NCBI RefSeq assembly: GCF_049562855.1
Contig: NZ_CP186925.1
Span: 2,170,001 to 2,234,000, forward strand
Length of the DNA stretch: 64,000 nt
Source: Ruminococcus_C callidus
GTDB taxonomy: Bacteria; Bacillota; Clostridia; Oscillospirales; Ruminococcaceae
Direction: 5' to 3'
The notes under the pieces are model-generated. The model saw only the letters and a program-made list of their open reading frames with translations. It was not told where the DNA came from and searched no databases. Each line of letters starts with the position of its first letter. Position 1 is the first letter of the stretch. A program made the position numbers and the translations under genes. Positions 1-9,175 of the stretch are shown here, one piece after another.

Positions 1-3000
1 TAGGTCACCCATTCATAGCTTGCAGTCAAAGGTGTCTTGCCGTCGAAAGGCTTCAGCCAGTCGTTGACACCAATTCCGGGCCATACATTCATCATGATCT
101 TGCCGGCAGTGGACGGGATATTGCTGGTAGCTGTGTAGACCGCCTTGCCGTCCACATACCATGTAATGTAATCCTTCTGCCAGTCGAATCCATAAGTGTG
201 ATATCCCTCTGATGCATCAAAGCCCAGATCGTACATGTACTCATGATTGCCGACACCATTGGTGTAATAGTTGAGCTGTACCTTGGTGGTATCCTTACCC
301 AGAACCTCCACATCGATCTCATCCCACGGGTTATTCTCCGAGGGGCCGGTATAGGTAAAGAACGAGGAAACCACGCCATCATTTTTGATTGCCTTCATGG
401 AAGTTTCGTAATAACCATAGTGATAGTGCTCCAGAGAACGGTACTCTGCACCAGTATAGTTATACTGACCGGAACTGTCCTTGTCAATGGTCAGATTCAA
501 CACGCCGTTGTCGAAAGAAGTATTGTTCTTTGTCCAGCCGCAGTCAAAGGGATTGCCGTTTGTCCAGCCGTCCGAAGCTTCAAACAGACTGGTAGCACCC
601 TTACGGAAATCTGCCAGTACTTCCGCATCGGCACTGGGTTCATTGCCCTTGGTGTCGTCCTTGCCGGAAGTATTGTCGTCTTTCTGCACCAGCTTTTGCC
701 GCAGCACTGCCAGATCGAAGCCGTTTACCGTATTGTCTGCCTGTACATCTGCCGCCTTTGCCTGTGTTTCTGTGAGAGAAACTTCTCCCAGCAGATACTT
801 TTGCAGCAGTACAACATCCGCAGTGTTGACTGTCTGATCCTGATTTACATCGCCGGAAATGATGTCATCATGTCCCGGTGTTCTTGCGGTGCTGTTCATC
901 GCCAGCAGGCAGGTCAGCGGAGAGTTCCAGTAGATCGTGATCTCATTGGTGGAATAGCTTTCCCAATGGTCTACATAGCACTTTGCCGACGGAGAATTTG
1001 CACAGTATGCCTTTGCAGCACTGTCCTCCAGACCGGAATTGACACCGCCGACCAGCATACCTTTCATTGCCTGATTCTTGGCCATAGACGGTCTGTGGTG
1101 CGGGTGTTCTGGTGAAACCGTGCCATAGCCAGTCACGAAGCACTCTCCCATTGCGTTATTGCCCAGCAGATAGTGGAGATTGCTGCGGGAAGTGTCCAGA
1201 TAGGTGCTGTCCTCAGTCATCTGGTATGCCAGATTCAGGATCATGCCGGAAGTGGCAACGCCCATGTTGCTGCCCCAGTTATATTTGGAAACCGACACCC
1301 CATAAGGATTGCTCTGGGAAAAACCTTTCATTTTGTCGGCTTCTTTCAGAATGGAAGTCTTTGCACGGGTGTAGAGGTCAGAGTTCGTATCCACACCGTC
1401 CATAGTGAGAATGGCAATATTACCATAGTCTCCCACTTCCATCCAGTCCATGCCATTCTGCACACGCATGCTTTCCAACGCAGTACGATATGTGTCCTCA
1501 CCGGTAGCACGCCACATCTGTGCTGCTGCCCAGTAGCGTTCGTCAATATCGGAAGTGTCGCCATAATCACCAGTCGTAATGTCAGACGGATTGGAGAAGA
1601 TAAAGTTGGGATTTTTTTGCAGGAATGCCCACGCGTTCTTTGCAGCATTCAGGCACTTTTCCGCAAAGTCCTTGTCGACCTTCTGGTAGTATTCATATGC
1701 CATTGCCATCGACGCACAGAAATCGGCAGTCGCTGTGGTGGAAACCGGCGTTACGATCAGTTCGTCCGTTTCCGTTTCCGGCATCACATAACCGGGGAAA
1801 TTCTCGCAGCTGACCTTGTGGTGCACGCCGCCGGTCTGGCTGTCCTGCATTTTCAGCATCCATTCCAGTTCATAGCGTACCTCGTCCAGCACGTCCGGAA
1901 CACCGTTGCCGCTTTCCGGAATGCCAATGCTGTCGCTGAACAACTCCGGATTGGCATCATAGGCAATCAGCAAGTCTGCCACAGACTTTGCACCGGGAAC
2001 AACATATCTGCCGTAGTCGCCGGCATCATGCCAGCCGCCGCTGACATCGATTTTTTCGTTGGTGTGATAAACTGTTGCCAGCGTGTTATGGCAAGCCACA
2101 TGCCCGAATGTGCTGTCCTTCACCTCCGTGCCGCACCGCTGGAGGTACAGCATTTTCACGCTGTCGTCCAGCAGACTGTCGTAAACGTTATTACCAATGG
2201 TGAACGAATACGACTGATCCAGACCGCCGCAGGTGATATAGTATGTACCAGCTTCTGTCACGGCGGAGAAATCTCCCGTCCAGTTGTTTTCATCGGCGGA
2301 AGAATAAAACGTCGGAGCCGACAGTTCCCCGGTATAGACCACCTGTCCGCTGTCTGCGTTGACGACGGAAAAACTGGTTTCACTGGTCACGTCGCGGAAC
2401 ACAGCTGTCTTGGTTTCGTCCGGCTGATAACCTACCTGATCGGTCATGATCGACGGAGCATAAGGCAGAACAGAAGTATAATCCACGTTGGAATCATCTA
2501 CCAGTTCTACCTTTACATTGTCCAGATAAATAGTATGTGCCGGCAGATCTTCCTCGTTTTCCAGTCCGCAGTTGAACACCAGCTTGGACATGACATCTGA
2601 ATCCTGCTTCATGGTGAATTCATAGTCCACGGTCTGCGGTTCTGCGGTCAGATCAAGTCCTTTCCAGGTGTACGCCTGATAGGTGCCGCCATTCTGCTGG
2701 ATCATGGCTTCCACATAACGGTCTGTGGTGGAAGAGATCTCATAGCTAACACGGTACACCCCGTTTTTGTACAAGGGGATAATATCATAGCTGCACTGTA
2801 CAGAATAGTTCAGCTTTCCCACAGAATCAATTTGCAGGGCAAGCTTACCGTTTTCCGTAGTCAGGGACGCCTTTCCGCCGCTTGCCTGATAGGTGTCCCA
2901 GCCGCTGGTGCCGCTGTCAAATGTGGAGTTGCTGACCAGATTTTTCACTTCCGCAGAAGCCGGCATCGCTGCCAGACTACCCATGCTCAACACTGCCGCA

Positions 3001-3050
3001 CAGAGCACTGCCAGACATTGCCGAAGTCCTTTGATTCGCATCATACTCAT
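1..3050 (-). CDS. Cellulosomal GH9 endoglucanase - dockerin - GH16 beta-glucanase (3' end cut by window edge)
   Basis: Secreted multidomain plant cell wall enzyme; 1016 codons are visible and the frame is still open at base 3. It starts at ATG 3050 behind AGAGGA and has a signal peptide of about 34 residues ending near PASA. Domains in order: CBM4-like beta-sandwich (about 35-180), Ig-like CelD_N domain (about 195-290), GH9 catalytic domain (about 300-710) with SGGWHDAGDYGRYV near 335, PEHPHHRPS near 655 and the catalytic-acid region STNEITIYWNSPL near 700, type I dockerin (about 731-795, two calcium-loop repeats GDVNQDQTVNTADV and ADVQADNTVNGFDL), then a GH16 domain with the signature DEIDVEVLG near 907. 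Known of the families: GH9 cleaves cellulose, GH16 of this type cleaves mixed-linkage beta-1,3-1,4-glucan, and the dockerin docks to a scaffoldin cohesin. An internal dockerin between two catalytic domains is the notable part. Confidence 0.95.
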   Translation of the reverse strand, partial: MSMMRIKGLRQCLAVLCAAVLSMGSLAAMPASAEVKNLVSNSTFDSGTSGWDTYQASGGKASLTTENGKLALQIDSVGKLNYSVQCSYDIIPLYKNGVYRVSYEISSTTDRYVEAMIQQNGGTYQAYTWKGLDLTAEPQTVDYEFTMKQDSDVMSKLVFNCGLENEEDLPAHTIYLDNVKVELVDDSNVDYTSVLPYAPSIMTDQVGYQPDETKTAVFRDVTSETSFSVVNADSGQVVYTGELSAPTFYSSADENNWTGDFSAVTEAGTYYITCGGLDQSYSFTIGNNVYDSLLDDSVKMLYLQRCGTEVKDSTFGHVACHNTLATVYHTNEKIDVSGGWHDAGDYGRYVVPGAKSVADLLIAYDANPELFSDSIGIPESGNGVPDVLDEVRYELEWMLKMQDSQTGGVHHKVSCENFPGYVMPETETDELIVTPVSTTATADFCASMAMAYEYYQKVDKDFAEKCLNAAKNAWAFLQKNPNFIFSNPSDITTGDYGDTSDIDERYWAAAQMWRATGEDTYRTALESMRVQNGMDWMEVGDYGNIAILTMDGVDTNSDLYTRAKTSILKEADKMKGFSQSNPYGVSVSKYNWGSNMGVATSGMILNLAYQMTEDSTYLDTSRSNLHYLLGNNAMGECFVTGYGTVSPEHPHHRPSMAKNQAMKGMLVGGVNSGLEDSAAKAYCANSPSAKCYVDHWESYSTNEITIYWNSPLTCLLAMNSTARTPGHDDIISGDVNQDQTVNTADVVLLQKYLLGEVSLTETQAKAADVQADNTVNGFDLAVLRQKLVQKDDNTSGKDDTKGNEPSADAEVLADFRKGATSLFEASDGWTNGNPFDCGWTKNNTSFDNGVLNLTIDKDSSGQYNYTGAEYRSLEHYHYGYYETSMKAIKNDGVVSSFFTYTGPSENNPWDEIDVEVLGKDTTKVQLNYYTNGVGNHEYMYDLGFDASEGYHTYGFDWQKDYITWYVDGKAVYTATSNIPSTAGKIMMNVWPGIGVNDWLKPFDGKTPLTASYEWVT

Positions 3051-3241
3051 TTCCTCTCTTTCTGAAAACAGCATGCCGCTGTTTCTGTGTAATTTGTCTG
3101 CACAGAATGTATGAAAAACAATATCACATCTTCTGTGCAAACGGCTTTATGCGAACAATTCATTATCTTTAGTATATCACATCTTTCACAAGGATAATAC
3201 TATTTTTCATGACAAAAGTAGTAATTTCATGATATGTTATC

Positions 3242-3276
3242 AAAAAAGACCTGACGAGAAAATTTCCCGTCAGGTC
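3242..3276 (-). terminator. Intrinsic terminator after the WYL regulator
   Basis: Read on the minus strand, a 9-bp stem (GACCTGACG / CGTCAGGTC) is followed by six T. It lies downstream of the stop at 3428, beyond the repeat copy at 3289-3414, so that copy is transcribed as the 3' untranslated part of the regulator mRNA. Confidence 0.85.
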
Positions 3277-3288
3277 TAGTGTTTCCCT

Positions 3289-3414
3289 AAGGCAATACCA
3301 CACAAAGATTGCACGACAGATGCGTGCGGGAAGATACGAAACAGGCTCTGAAGGAAAATTTGCAAGCAGATGGCGTGCAAAGTCGCCAGACGCTCTTTGT
3401 GCGGTATTGCCTTA
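3289..3414 (-). repeat. Palindromic MITE-like element, copy 1 (full length, type A)
   Basis: Terminal inverted repeats GGCAATACC-CACAAAG and CTTTGTGCGGTATTGCC, flanked by TA on both sides (cTAAGG ... CCTTAa). Its reverse complement matches the copy at 59929-60050 with about 4 differences over 120 bases. Taking AAAG-AGCGTCTGGCG as the left end, this copy is in minus orientation. Confidence 0.9.
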
Positions 3415-3427
3415 ACTCCACGTGTTC

Positions 3428-4402
3428 CTATGCCTTTTCATATAATGCCAGCATTTGATGCAGTTCTTCCTGCATTTCGTCCACCAGACTCTGCGGCGAC
3501 AGCACCTTTACCCATGCCCCCTGCGACAGCAGGTACATGATAATGCCGCGTCCGTGGTTGACTTCCGCTTCGATGATGCTGGTTCTGCCGTTTTGCTCCA
3601 CTACCTTTGCTGTGGGCAGTCTGTCCAGAATTGCCTGTACCGACAGACCGGAAAAGGCAAACCGGATTCGCTCCGTCTTCCCGGGAAACAAAAACTGGTT
3701 CTTCTCCCGCAGATCGCCTTCGTCAAAGTCGTACTTCCGTTCCAGCGTAAAGTGTTCCTGATGCTCTGTCATCGACACAATGCGGTCTGCCCGAAAGAAC
3801 TTCGGCAGATACTGGTCATCGTCAAATGCATACGCGATCAGGTAAAAATAATACTCACTGAACATCAGCGAAACCGGTTTAATTTTCCGCTTGACGGCTT
3901 CCCGATTCATTTTGTAGTAAGTAATGGTGATCGGTCGCTTTTCATCAATGACCTGTATCAGTTTCCACAGCGTATCGATCAGCGAATTGCAGTCCGTCTT
4001 GACTTCGTGATAATGGTAAATTTCCTTGCGTACCAGCTTGTCAAATTTTTCCCGATCCTGTGTTGTGGTAAACCGTTTCAGCTTGGAAATCAGCCGCAGC
4101 ACGTCTTCCTTGGGCAAACAACGGCTGCCCAGCATTACCTTTACCAATGCAAACAATTCCTTATTTTTGAGGAACTCCTCACAGTTCAGGTGATACGCTT
4201 TATCTTTATAGGAATACACCAGTTCCGCCTGCTGCATCAGGTCGCGGTGTTCCGCCAGAAATTCCTGTATTTTTCCAATGTCCCGTCCGATGCTCTTGGT
4301 AGACACGCCGTATTCCGCTGCCACTGCTTTTACAGAGATGGTTTCTCCCCGCAGCACCCGAAAGAAAAGTTCCAGCATACGGCTGTTTTTTTCAGTTTCC
4401 AT
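3428..4402 (-). CDS. WYL-domain transcriptional regulator
   Basis: Predicted DNA-binding regulator of the YafY/WYL type, 324 residues. An N-terminal winged HTH (about 5-65, with AAEYGVSTKSIGRDI as the recognition region) is followed by a central linker and a WYL domain (about 150-230, including ITITYYKMN and SLMFSEYYFYLIAY), then a WCX-like C-terminal extension. The start is ATG 4402, seven bases after AAAGGAGG; an upstream in-frame ATG at 4462 has no ribosome site and would lie upstream of the TATAAT at 4424-4429. WYL domains sense small ligands or nucleic acids, but the targets cannot be told from the sequence. It is monocistronic, with its own terminator at 3242-3276. Confidence 0.85.
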   Translation of the reverse strand: METEKNSRMLELFFRVLRGETISVKAVAAEYGVSTKSIGRDIGKIQEFLAEHRDLMQQAELVYSYKDKAYHLNCEEFLKNKELFALVKVMLGSRCLPKEDVLRLISKLKRFTTTQDREKFDKLVRKEIYHYHEVKTDCNSLIDTLWKLIQVIDEKRPITITYYKMNREAVKRKIKPVSLMFSEYYFYLIAYAFDDDQYLPKFFRADRIVSMTEHQEHFTLERKYDFDEGDLREKNQFLFPGKTERIRFAFSGLSVQAILDRLPTAKVVEQNGRTSIIEAEVNHGRGIIMYLLSQGAWVKVLSPQSLVDEMQEELHQMLALYEKA

Positions 4403-4544
4403 GATGATGCCTCCTTTTCTTTCATTATAGCACAGCAGCGGGACAGCGGTCTGTCTGTTCAAAAAGAATTCAGAACGTATTTACACAAAAATGAGATGCA
4501 CGTTTTTGCGGCAAAATTTTATGCCAGCGGTATTGTCTTAAAAA

Positions 4545-5750
4545 TCACTTCGCCTGCACCATTTCGATTGCCTTTTTCAGCTGCGGGTCTTTTTCCGGAT
4601 TCGGATCGCTGTAGTCCACTGCATCTTCTCCGGCTTCCACGATCTCGTCCGGCTTGATGCCTACCTTGTGATAACACTCCCCCTTGGTGGTCTGATAAGT
4701 TGCCACCGTCAGTGTCAGTGCTCCGCCGGAAGGCATGGACTGTGTCACCTGCATGATACCCTTGCCGAATGTCTGCGTTCCCACAACGGAAGCCTTTCCG
4801 AAATCCCGCAGCGAAGCGGTGAACAGTTCTGCTGCACTGGCAGTGTTGCCGTTGACGATCACCGTCATGGGCAAGCTGCACTCTGTGGCATCTGATTCCA
4901 CCAGCGTTTTGGTCGTGCCGTCCCGATAGGTGGCAATGGCGATCTCGCCCTCCGGCAGCAGCGGATCCAAAATCTTTTCCAAAGCCGACACCAGTCCGCC
5001 GCCGTCGTCCCGCAGGTCAAATATCAACGCCTTTGCCCCGTCCTGTACCAGCCGGTCGTAGATCGCCTGAAACTGTTCCGGCGTGTTGCCTTTAAAGGAA
5101 CTGATCCGGATATAGCCGATCTGTCCGTCCAGCATCTGTCCCTCGGCAGTCGTCACTTCGATATTCTGCCGTTCCACGTCCAGTTCCAGTGTGTCGCCGT
5201 TCCGCTGAATCGTCAGCTGCACCGTGGTACCTGCTTCGCCTCGAATTTTAGACAGTGCTCCGGCGTAGCCCAGTTCTGCCAGATCTTCGCCCTCTACCTT
5301 GGTGAGAATATCGCCCTGCTGCATACCGGCTTTTTCTGCCGGAGAATCTGCATTGACTTCCTCCACCTGCAAATAGCCCTCGTCTGTTTGTGTCACCGTT
5401 ACGCCGATTCCCACGGTCTGACCAGCTTCCTCTGTCTGATAAGCCTGATATTCCTCACTGGTCATGTACTGGGAATAAGGATCGTCCAGACCGGCAACAT
5501 AGCCTTTCATAGCCCCCTGCATAACGGCTTCGTCGTCCACGTCGGTATAATAATTCTGCTTTACAGTTGCGGCAAGCTGCCGGAGTTCCCTGTACTCCGT
5601 GTTGCCAGCGTAGTTCCGATAAATGCCCAGTCCTGTTCCTACGGCAAGCACACCGCAAAGACAGAACAGCAGGATCAGTGTCGATTTCCGCACCGGCACT
5701 GTTTTTTCCTTTGGCATATCCTCCTGCATTGCATCTGATTGTTTTCGCAT
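4545..5750 (-). CDS. S41 carboxyl-terminal processing protease (CtpA/CtpB family)
   Basis: Membrane-anchored serine protease of 401 residues. A cytoplasmic N-terminus is followed by one transmembrane segment (about 23-44), a PDZ domain (about 113-183) and the S41 catalytic domain, with catalytic Ser in GNTASAAELF (about 305) and Lys in FGKGIMQ (about 330). The family trims C-termini of extracytoplasmic substrates, and PDZ binding activates it. I chose ATG 5750 because the upstream ATG at 5816 lies inside the terminator of the preceding gene. Being directly downstream of ftsEX and an M23 hydrolase fits the order seen in many Firmicutes, where Ctp proteases tune cell wall hydrolases or sporulation signalling. 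The substrate here is unknown. Confidence 0.9.
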   Translation of the reverse strand: MRKQSDAMQEDMPKEKTVPVRKSTLILLFCLCGVLAVGTGLGIYRNYAGNTEYRELRQLAATVKQNYYTDVDDEAVMQGAMKGYVAGLDDPYSQYMTSEEYQAYQTEEAGQTVGIGVTVTQTDEGYLQVEEVNADSPAEKAGMQQGDILTKVEGEDLAELGYAGALSKIRGEAGTTVQLTIQRNGDTLELDVERQNIEVTTAEGQMLDGQIGYIRISSFKGNTPEQFQAIYDRLVQDGAKALIFDLRDDGGGLVSALEKILDPLLPEGEIAIATYRDGTTKTLVESDATECSLPMTVIVNGNTASAAELFTASLRDFGKASVVGTQTFGKGIMQVTQSMPSGGALTLTVATYQTTKGECYHKVGIKPDEIVEAGEDAVDYSDPNPEKDPQLKKAIEMVQAK

Positions 5751-5772
5751 ATAACCTACAATCCTTTCTTCC

Positions 5773-5815
5773 AAAAAAGGCAGAGGACTGCAAACGCATA
5801 CCCCTGCCTTTTTCA
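5773..5815 (-). terminator. Intrinsic terminator between the M23 hydrolase and the S41 protease
   Basis: Minus-strand stem AAAAAGGCAGGGG / CCTCTGCCTTTTTT with a loop of about 12 bases, about 20 bases after the stop at 5838. Its T/A-rich flanks could act in both directions. Confidence 0.85.
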
Positions 5816-5837
5816 TTTTCTCAAAAATGCATTTTGA

Positions 5838-7331
5838 TTACAGATACTTCATCGGGTCCACCTTGGTGCCGTTGACACGCACTTCAAAGTGCAGGTGGAA
5901 ACCAGTGGAAAAGCCTGTGCTTCCCACATAGCCGATGGTCTGTCCGGCACTGACGGTCTGTCCGGCAGAAACAGCCACCGATGCCATATGTCCGTACAAC
6001 GTAGAATATGTACCGTCATGCTGGATAATGACATAGTTACCGTAGCCGCCGCCGCAGCCGCAGCTGCCGCTTTTCGGATAGTTGTGGGAGCAGCCGGTTA
6101 CAACACGAACGACTGTGCCGCCCTTTGCTGCAACGATCGCTGCACCGGCATTGCCGCCGGCAATATCAATTGCACCGTGTGTGGTACCCCAGCGGTTGCC
6201 GAAGGTACTGGAAATGGTATAGAATCCCGGGCAGGGCCATGTGAAGCCGCCGCCGGACGGTGCAACACTGCCGCTGTCGTCGCTGGAAGAATCTGAACTG
6301 CTGCTGGAAGAACTGTTCGAACTGCTGGAGCTGCTGGAATTGTCCTTCTGGCTGTTCGAAGAAGATGTATTGTCATTTTTCGAAGAAGAGCTGCTGCCGG
6401 AGGACTGATTCTTCTTGGCTTCCTCCTGCTGCTGTTGCTTCTGGGCTTCCAGCTTCTTCTTGGCTTCTTCTGCCGCAGCTGCTTCTTCCCGCTTCTTCTT
6501 TTCAGCTTCCGCAGCCGCTGCAATTGCCGCCTTGATCTGGTCTTCTTCTGCGTCCAGAGCCTTGTTGTTTTCTTCCAGTGTTGCCACATCGCCGTTCAGC
6601 TGCTCTTTCTGCCGCTGCATCTGCTCCTTGGCTTCATCGGTTTCAGAATAGGTCTGCTGGAGATCCTCGATTGCCGCCTTGAATTCTTCCTTCTTGGCCT
6701 GCTGGTCTTCCTGCTGGCTTTCCAGATCGGACTTTTCTGTTTCCAGTTCCGCCTTCTTTGCGTTGCAGGTTTCCAGCTTGTCCTTCAGGTCGTTGACCAG
6801 CTGGTTGTCATGATTTGCCACACGGGACATCAGTTCATACTTGGAAAGCAGGTCGTAGAAGTCAGTCGCACCCACCAGAGCCGAAGCCAGACTGTCGTTG
6901 CCCTGTACGTACATGGCACGAAGCCGCATCTTGAACTCGTCCAGTCCAATGGCAATATCGGCTTCCATGACCTTGATGTCATCTTCCGCCTGTGAAATTG
7001 CCTGTGTGGTTTCGTCGATAGACTGAGCAATGCGATCCAGTTCCTGTGAAACGATGTCCAGATTGCTCTGCTGCAGGGTGATCTTTTCCTGCAAAGTCTT
7101 CTGGTACGCTTCCTTTTCTTCCAGATCAGACTGCAAAGAATCCAGTTCTTTCTGCTTCTCTGCGATCTTCTTTTCGTTGCTCTTGCGTTCTTCCTGTAAT
7201 TCTGCCAGCGTCTTTGCCGATACCGGAATATCCCTGATCGGTGTCCAGTTTGCTGCCATGCCGCCTGTCAGAATGGTCATACAAAGCAACGCACTGGTAA
7301 AACGCAGACTCAGATGTTTCTTCTTACTCAT
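5838..7331 (-). CDS. Coiled-coil M23 peptidase, EnvC/PcsB-like partner of FtsEX
   Basis: Secreted murein hydrolase (or hydrolase activator) of 497 residues. The parts are a signal peptide (1-39, ending SAKT), a long paired coiled coil (about 40-270, Glu/Gln/Lys-rich), a low-complexity Ser/Asn/Gln linker (about 296-355) and a C-terminal LytM/M23 domain (about 365-497). The zinc motifs HGAID and HLHFEV are both present, so the domain looks catalytically intact rather than degenerate as in E. coli EnvC. It starts at ATG 7331 after AGGAGG. It follows ftsE-ftsX directly and ends at a terminator. By family knowledge, the FtsEX ABC complex controls such coiled-coil hydrolases at the septum; that this pair interacts is inferred from the operon. 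Confidence 0.92.
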   Translation of the reverse strand: MSKKKHLSLRFTSALLCMTILTGGMAANWTPIRDIPVSAKTLAELQEERKSNEKKIAEKQKELDSLQSDLEEKEAYQKTLQEKITLQQSNLDIVSQELDRIAQSIDETTQAISQAEDDIKVMEADIAIGLDEFKMRLRAMYVQGNDSLASALVGATDFYDLLSKYELMSRVANHDNQLVNDLKDKLETCNAKKAELETEKSDLESQQEDQQAKKEEFKAAIEDLQQTYSETDEAKEQMQRQKEQLNGDVATLEENNKALDAEEDQIKAAIAAAAEAEKKKREEAAAAEEAKKKLEAQKQQQQEEAKKNQSSGSSSSSKNDNTSSSNSQKDNSSSSSSSNSSSSSSSDSSSDDSGSVAPSGGGFTWPCPGFYTISSTFGNRWGTTHGAIDIAGGNAGAAIVAAKGGTVVRVVTGCSHNYPKSGSCGCGGGYGNYVIIQHDGTYSTLYGHMASVAVSAGQTVSAGQTIGYVGSTGFSTGFHLHFEVRVNGTKVDPMKYL

Positions 7332-7367
7332 AGAAAATAGCCTCCTAAGATGTGCATCGGCATTGTT

Positions 7368-8273
7368 TTAAACATTCAGGTGCTTCCGCATAGAGATCAT
7401 ACTGCCGAACGCTCCGAACAGCGTACCGGACAGCAGATATGCCAGAGCCACCTTCCATGCCAGTGCACGGAACGGAATGATGCTGCCCATGCCGATCACA
7501 GACAGGAATTCCACCTGTCCGGTCAGCAGGCCGACCAGCGAATCATAGCCGAACCAAGTGATCGCCAGTGCAACACCACCAGCAAGCAAGCCGGTGATCA
7601 TACCCTCCACAAAAAACGGGATACGGATAAAAGAGTTGGTTGCACCAACGTATTTCATGATCTGAATTTCTTCCCGCCGTGCGAAAACGCTCGCCTTTGT
7701 GGCATTGGAAACGATCACAACGGAAATGACGACCAATGCTGCAATGATCACACCGAATACAACAGTCACGATCTTCCGTACCTCGGTCAGAACGTTGACA
7801 AAGTCCATGGGAGCACGGATCGAATCAATGTGATCCAGTCCCTCTACCTGTGTAATCGTTGCAGAAATCTGTGAAATATCTTCAACACGGATCCGATAGC
7901 TGTCAATCAGCGGGTTGTCGTCCCCCAGTGAATCGAACAGCACTTCATAATCCGACATGCTGTTTTTCAGATCTTCAAACGCCTGCTCCTTGGAGTAAAA
8001 AGAAATCTCCGAAATGTTTGGAATCTGTGCCAATTCCGATTGAAAATCTGCAAGTTCCTGATCTGAAGTACCCTCGTCCATATAGATAATGACTTCATTT
8101 TTATCTTCTACGCCGCCGATCATAGAGGTCAGGTTCATATAAAACAACACCGACATACCCACCAGCAGCAGTGAAACCAACAGCACACAGAATGAAGCGA
8201 ATGCCATCATCCGGTTTTTCCAGATGTTTTCCACACCCTGTCCAATCAGGTACTTGAAACCACTAGCTTTCAT
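7368..8273 (-). CDS. ftsX: Cell division ABC-type transporter permease FtsX
   Basis: Membrane subunit of the FtsEX complex, 301 residues. One N-terminal transmembrane segment (about 22-45) is followed by an extracytoplasmic domain (about 50-165), then three transmembrane segments in the FtsX/MacB-type C-terminal half (about 172-195, 222-245, 268-290). The motif FARREEIQIMKYVGAT is typical of FtsX. ATG 8273 lies inside the 3' end of ftsE (11-base overlap) behind GGAGGG, so the two are translationally coupled. The extracytoplasmic loop should contact the coiled coil of the M23 protein encoded next. Confidence 0.95.
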   Translation of the reverse strand: MKASGFKYLIGQGVENIWKNRMMAFASFCVLLVSLLLVGMSVLFYMNLTSMIGGVEDKNEVIIYMDEGTSDQELADFQSELAQIPNISEISFYSKEQAFEDLKNSMSDYEVLFDSLGDDNPLIDSYRIRVEDISQISATITQVEGLDHIDSIRAPMDFVNVLTEVRKIVTVVFGVIIAALVVISVVIVSNATKASVFARREEIQIMKYVGATNSFIRIPFFVEGMITGLLAGGVALAITWFGYDSLVGLLTGQVEFLSVIGMGSIIPFRALAWKVALAYLLSGTLFGAFGSMISMRKHLNV

Positions 8274-8952
8274 GGATCAGATTCCCTCCAATCACTTCGT
8301 CAAAGACGATCTGTCCCTGATCGATATTGATGATCCGTCCGCCGAACTGCCGCACCAGACTGTGTTCATGGGTTACCATCAGAATGGTAGTCCCGATGTC
8401 ATTGATGCCCTGCAGCAATTCTACGATCTCATAAGAAAGTTCCGGATCGATGTTTCCCGTCGGCTCGTCCGCAATAATCAGCTGCGGGTCGTTGACCAAT
8501 GCACGGGCAATCGCCACACGCTGCTTTTCACCGCCGGACAGCTCGTCCGGATAGGCATATGTCTTATCCTGCAAACCTACCAGACCAATTACATACGGCA
8601 CACGCTTCCGGATATATTTCGTCGGTGCATCGATTACCCGCAGCACGAATGCCACGTTTTCATACACTGTCATAGACGGAATCAGTCGGAAGTCCTGAAA
8701 GACAAATCCAATGGTACGCCGCAGGGCAGGAATCCGCCGCCGCCGAAGTTTGTTCAGGTTATAGCCGTTGACACTGATCGAACCGCTGGTCGGGTTGATC
8801 TCTTTTAAGATCAGTTTGATCATGGTGCTTTTTCCGGCACCGGACGCACCAACTACAAAGGCAAAGTCTCCGTCATTGATTTTCAAGTTGACATTGTGCA
8901 GTGCATCTACGCCGCTGGAGTATGTCACAGACACGTTCTTCAGTTCAACCAT
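8263..8952 (-). CDS. ftsE: Cell division ATP-binding protein FtsE
   Basis: ABC ATPase of FtsEX, 229 residues, the usual length. Walker A GASGAGKST (36-44), Q-loop in FVFQDFRLIP, signature LSGGEKQR and Walker B LIIADEPTG are all intact. It is the first gene of ftsE-ftsX-M23. ATP hydrolysis is thought to change FtsX conformation and switch on septal peptidoglycan hydrolysis. It starts at ATG 8952 after AAGGATG. Confidence 0.96.
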   Translation of the reverse strand: MVELKNVSVTYSSGVDALHNVNLKINDGDFAFVVGASGAGKSTMIKLILKEINPTSGSISVNGYNLNKLRRRRIPALRRTIGFVFQDFRLIPSMTVYENVAFVLRVIDAPTKYIRKRVPYVIGLVGLQDKTYAYPDELSGGEKQRVAIARALVNDPQLIIADEPTGNIDPELSYEIVELLQGINDIGTTILMVTHEHSLVRQFGGRIINIDQGQIVFDEVIGGNLIHES

Positions 8953-9091
8953 AGTTCACACACATCCTTTCTCTGGGCACTTCCGGCATACCGCCGGAAA
9001 TACCGTTTCAGTTGATCGCAGACATCCACTTTTCCGGACAGCACACACAAGTTTCCTGCGTTGCTGCCCTTACCAATAAAATTGCACAAAG

Positions 9092-9130
9092 AGCCGCCGA
9101 TGCAAAACGCCACACGCTGCACCGGCGGCT
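9092..9130 (-). terminator. GC-rich hairpin after the CdaR-like gene
   Basis: Stem AGCCGCCG / CGGCGGCT, extended inward by GTGCA/TGCAT. The T tract is only partial on the minus strand and TTTT on the plus strand. It probably ends transcription of the gene stopping at 9176, upstream of ftsE. Confidence 0.6.
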
Positions 9131-9175
9131 TTTATGCCGGAGCGATGCTTCACGCCCTCACCCCGTCCTTATTCA

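Noticed and set aside
243..2600. Long plus-strand open frames of 290 and 475 codons opposite the glucanase gene
   Set aside because: They are antisense to a clear GH9-dockerin-GH16 frame, lack ribosome sites, and translate to low-quality, Cys/His-rich sequence without motifs. They reflect the codon bias of the real gene.
5751..5816. Upstream ATG (5816) for the S41 protease
   Set aside because: It lies within the terminator hairpin of the previous gene and has no ribosome site.
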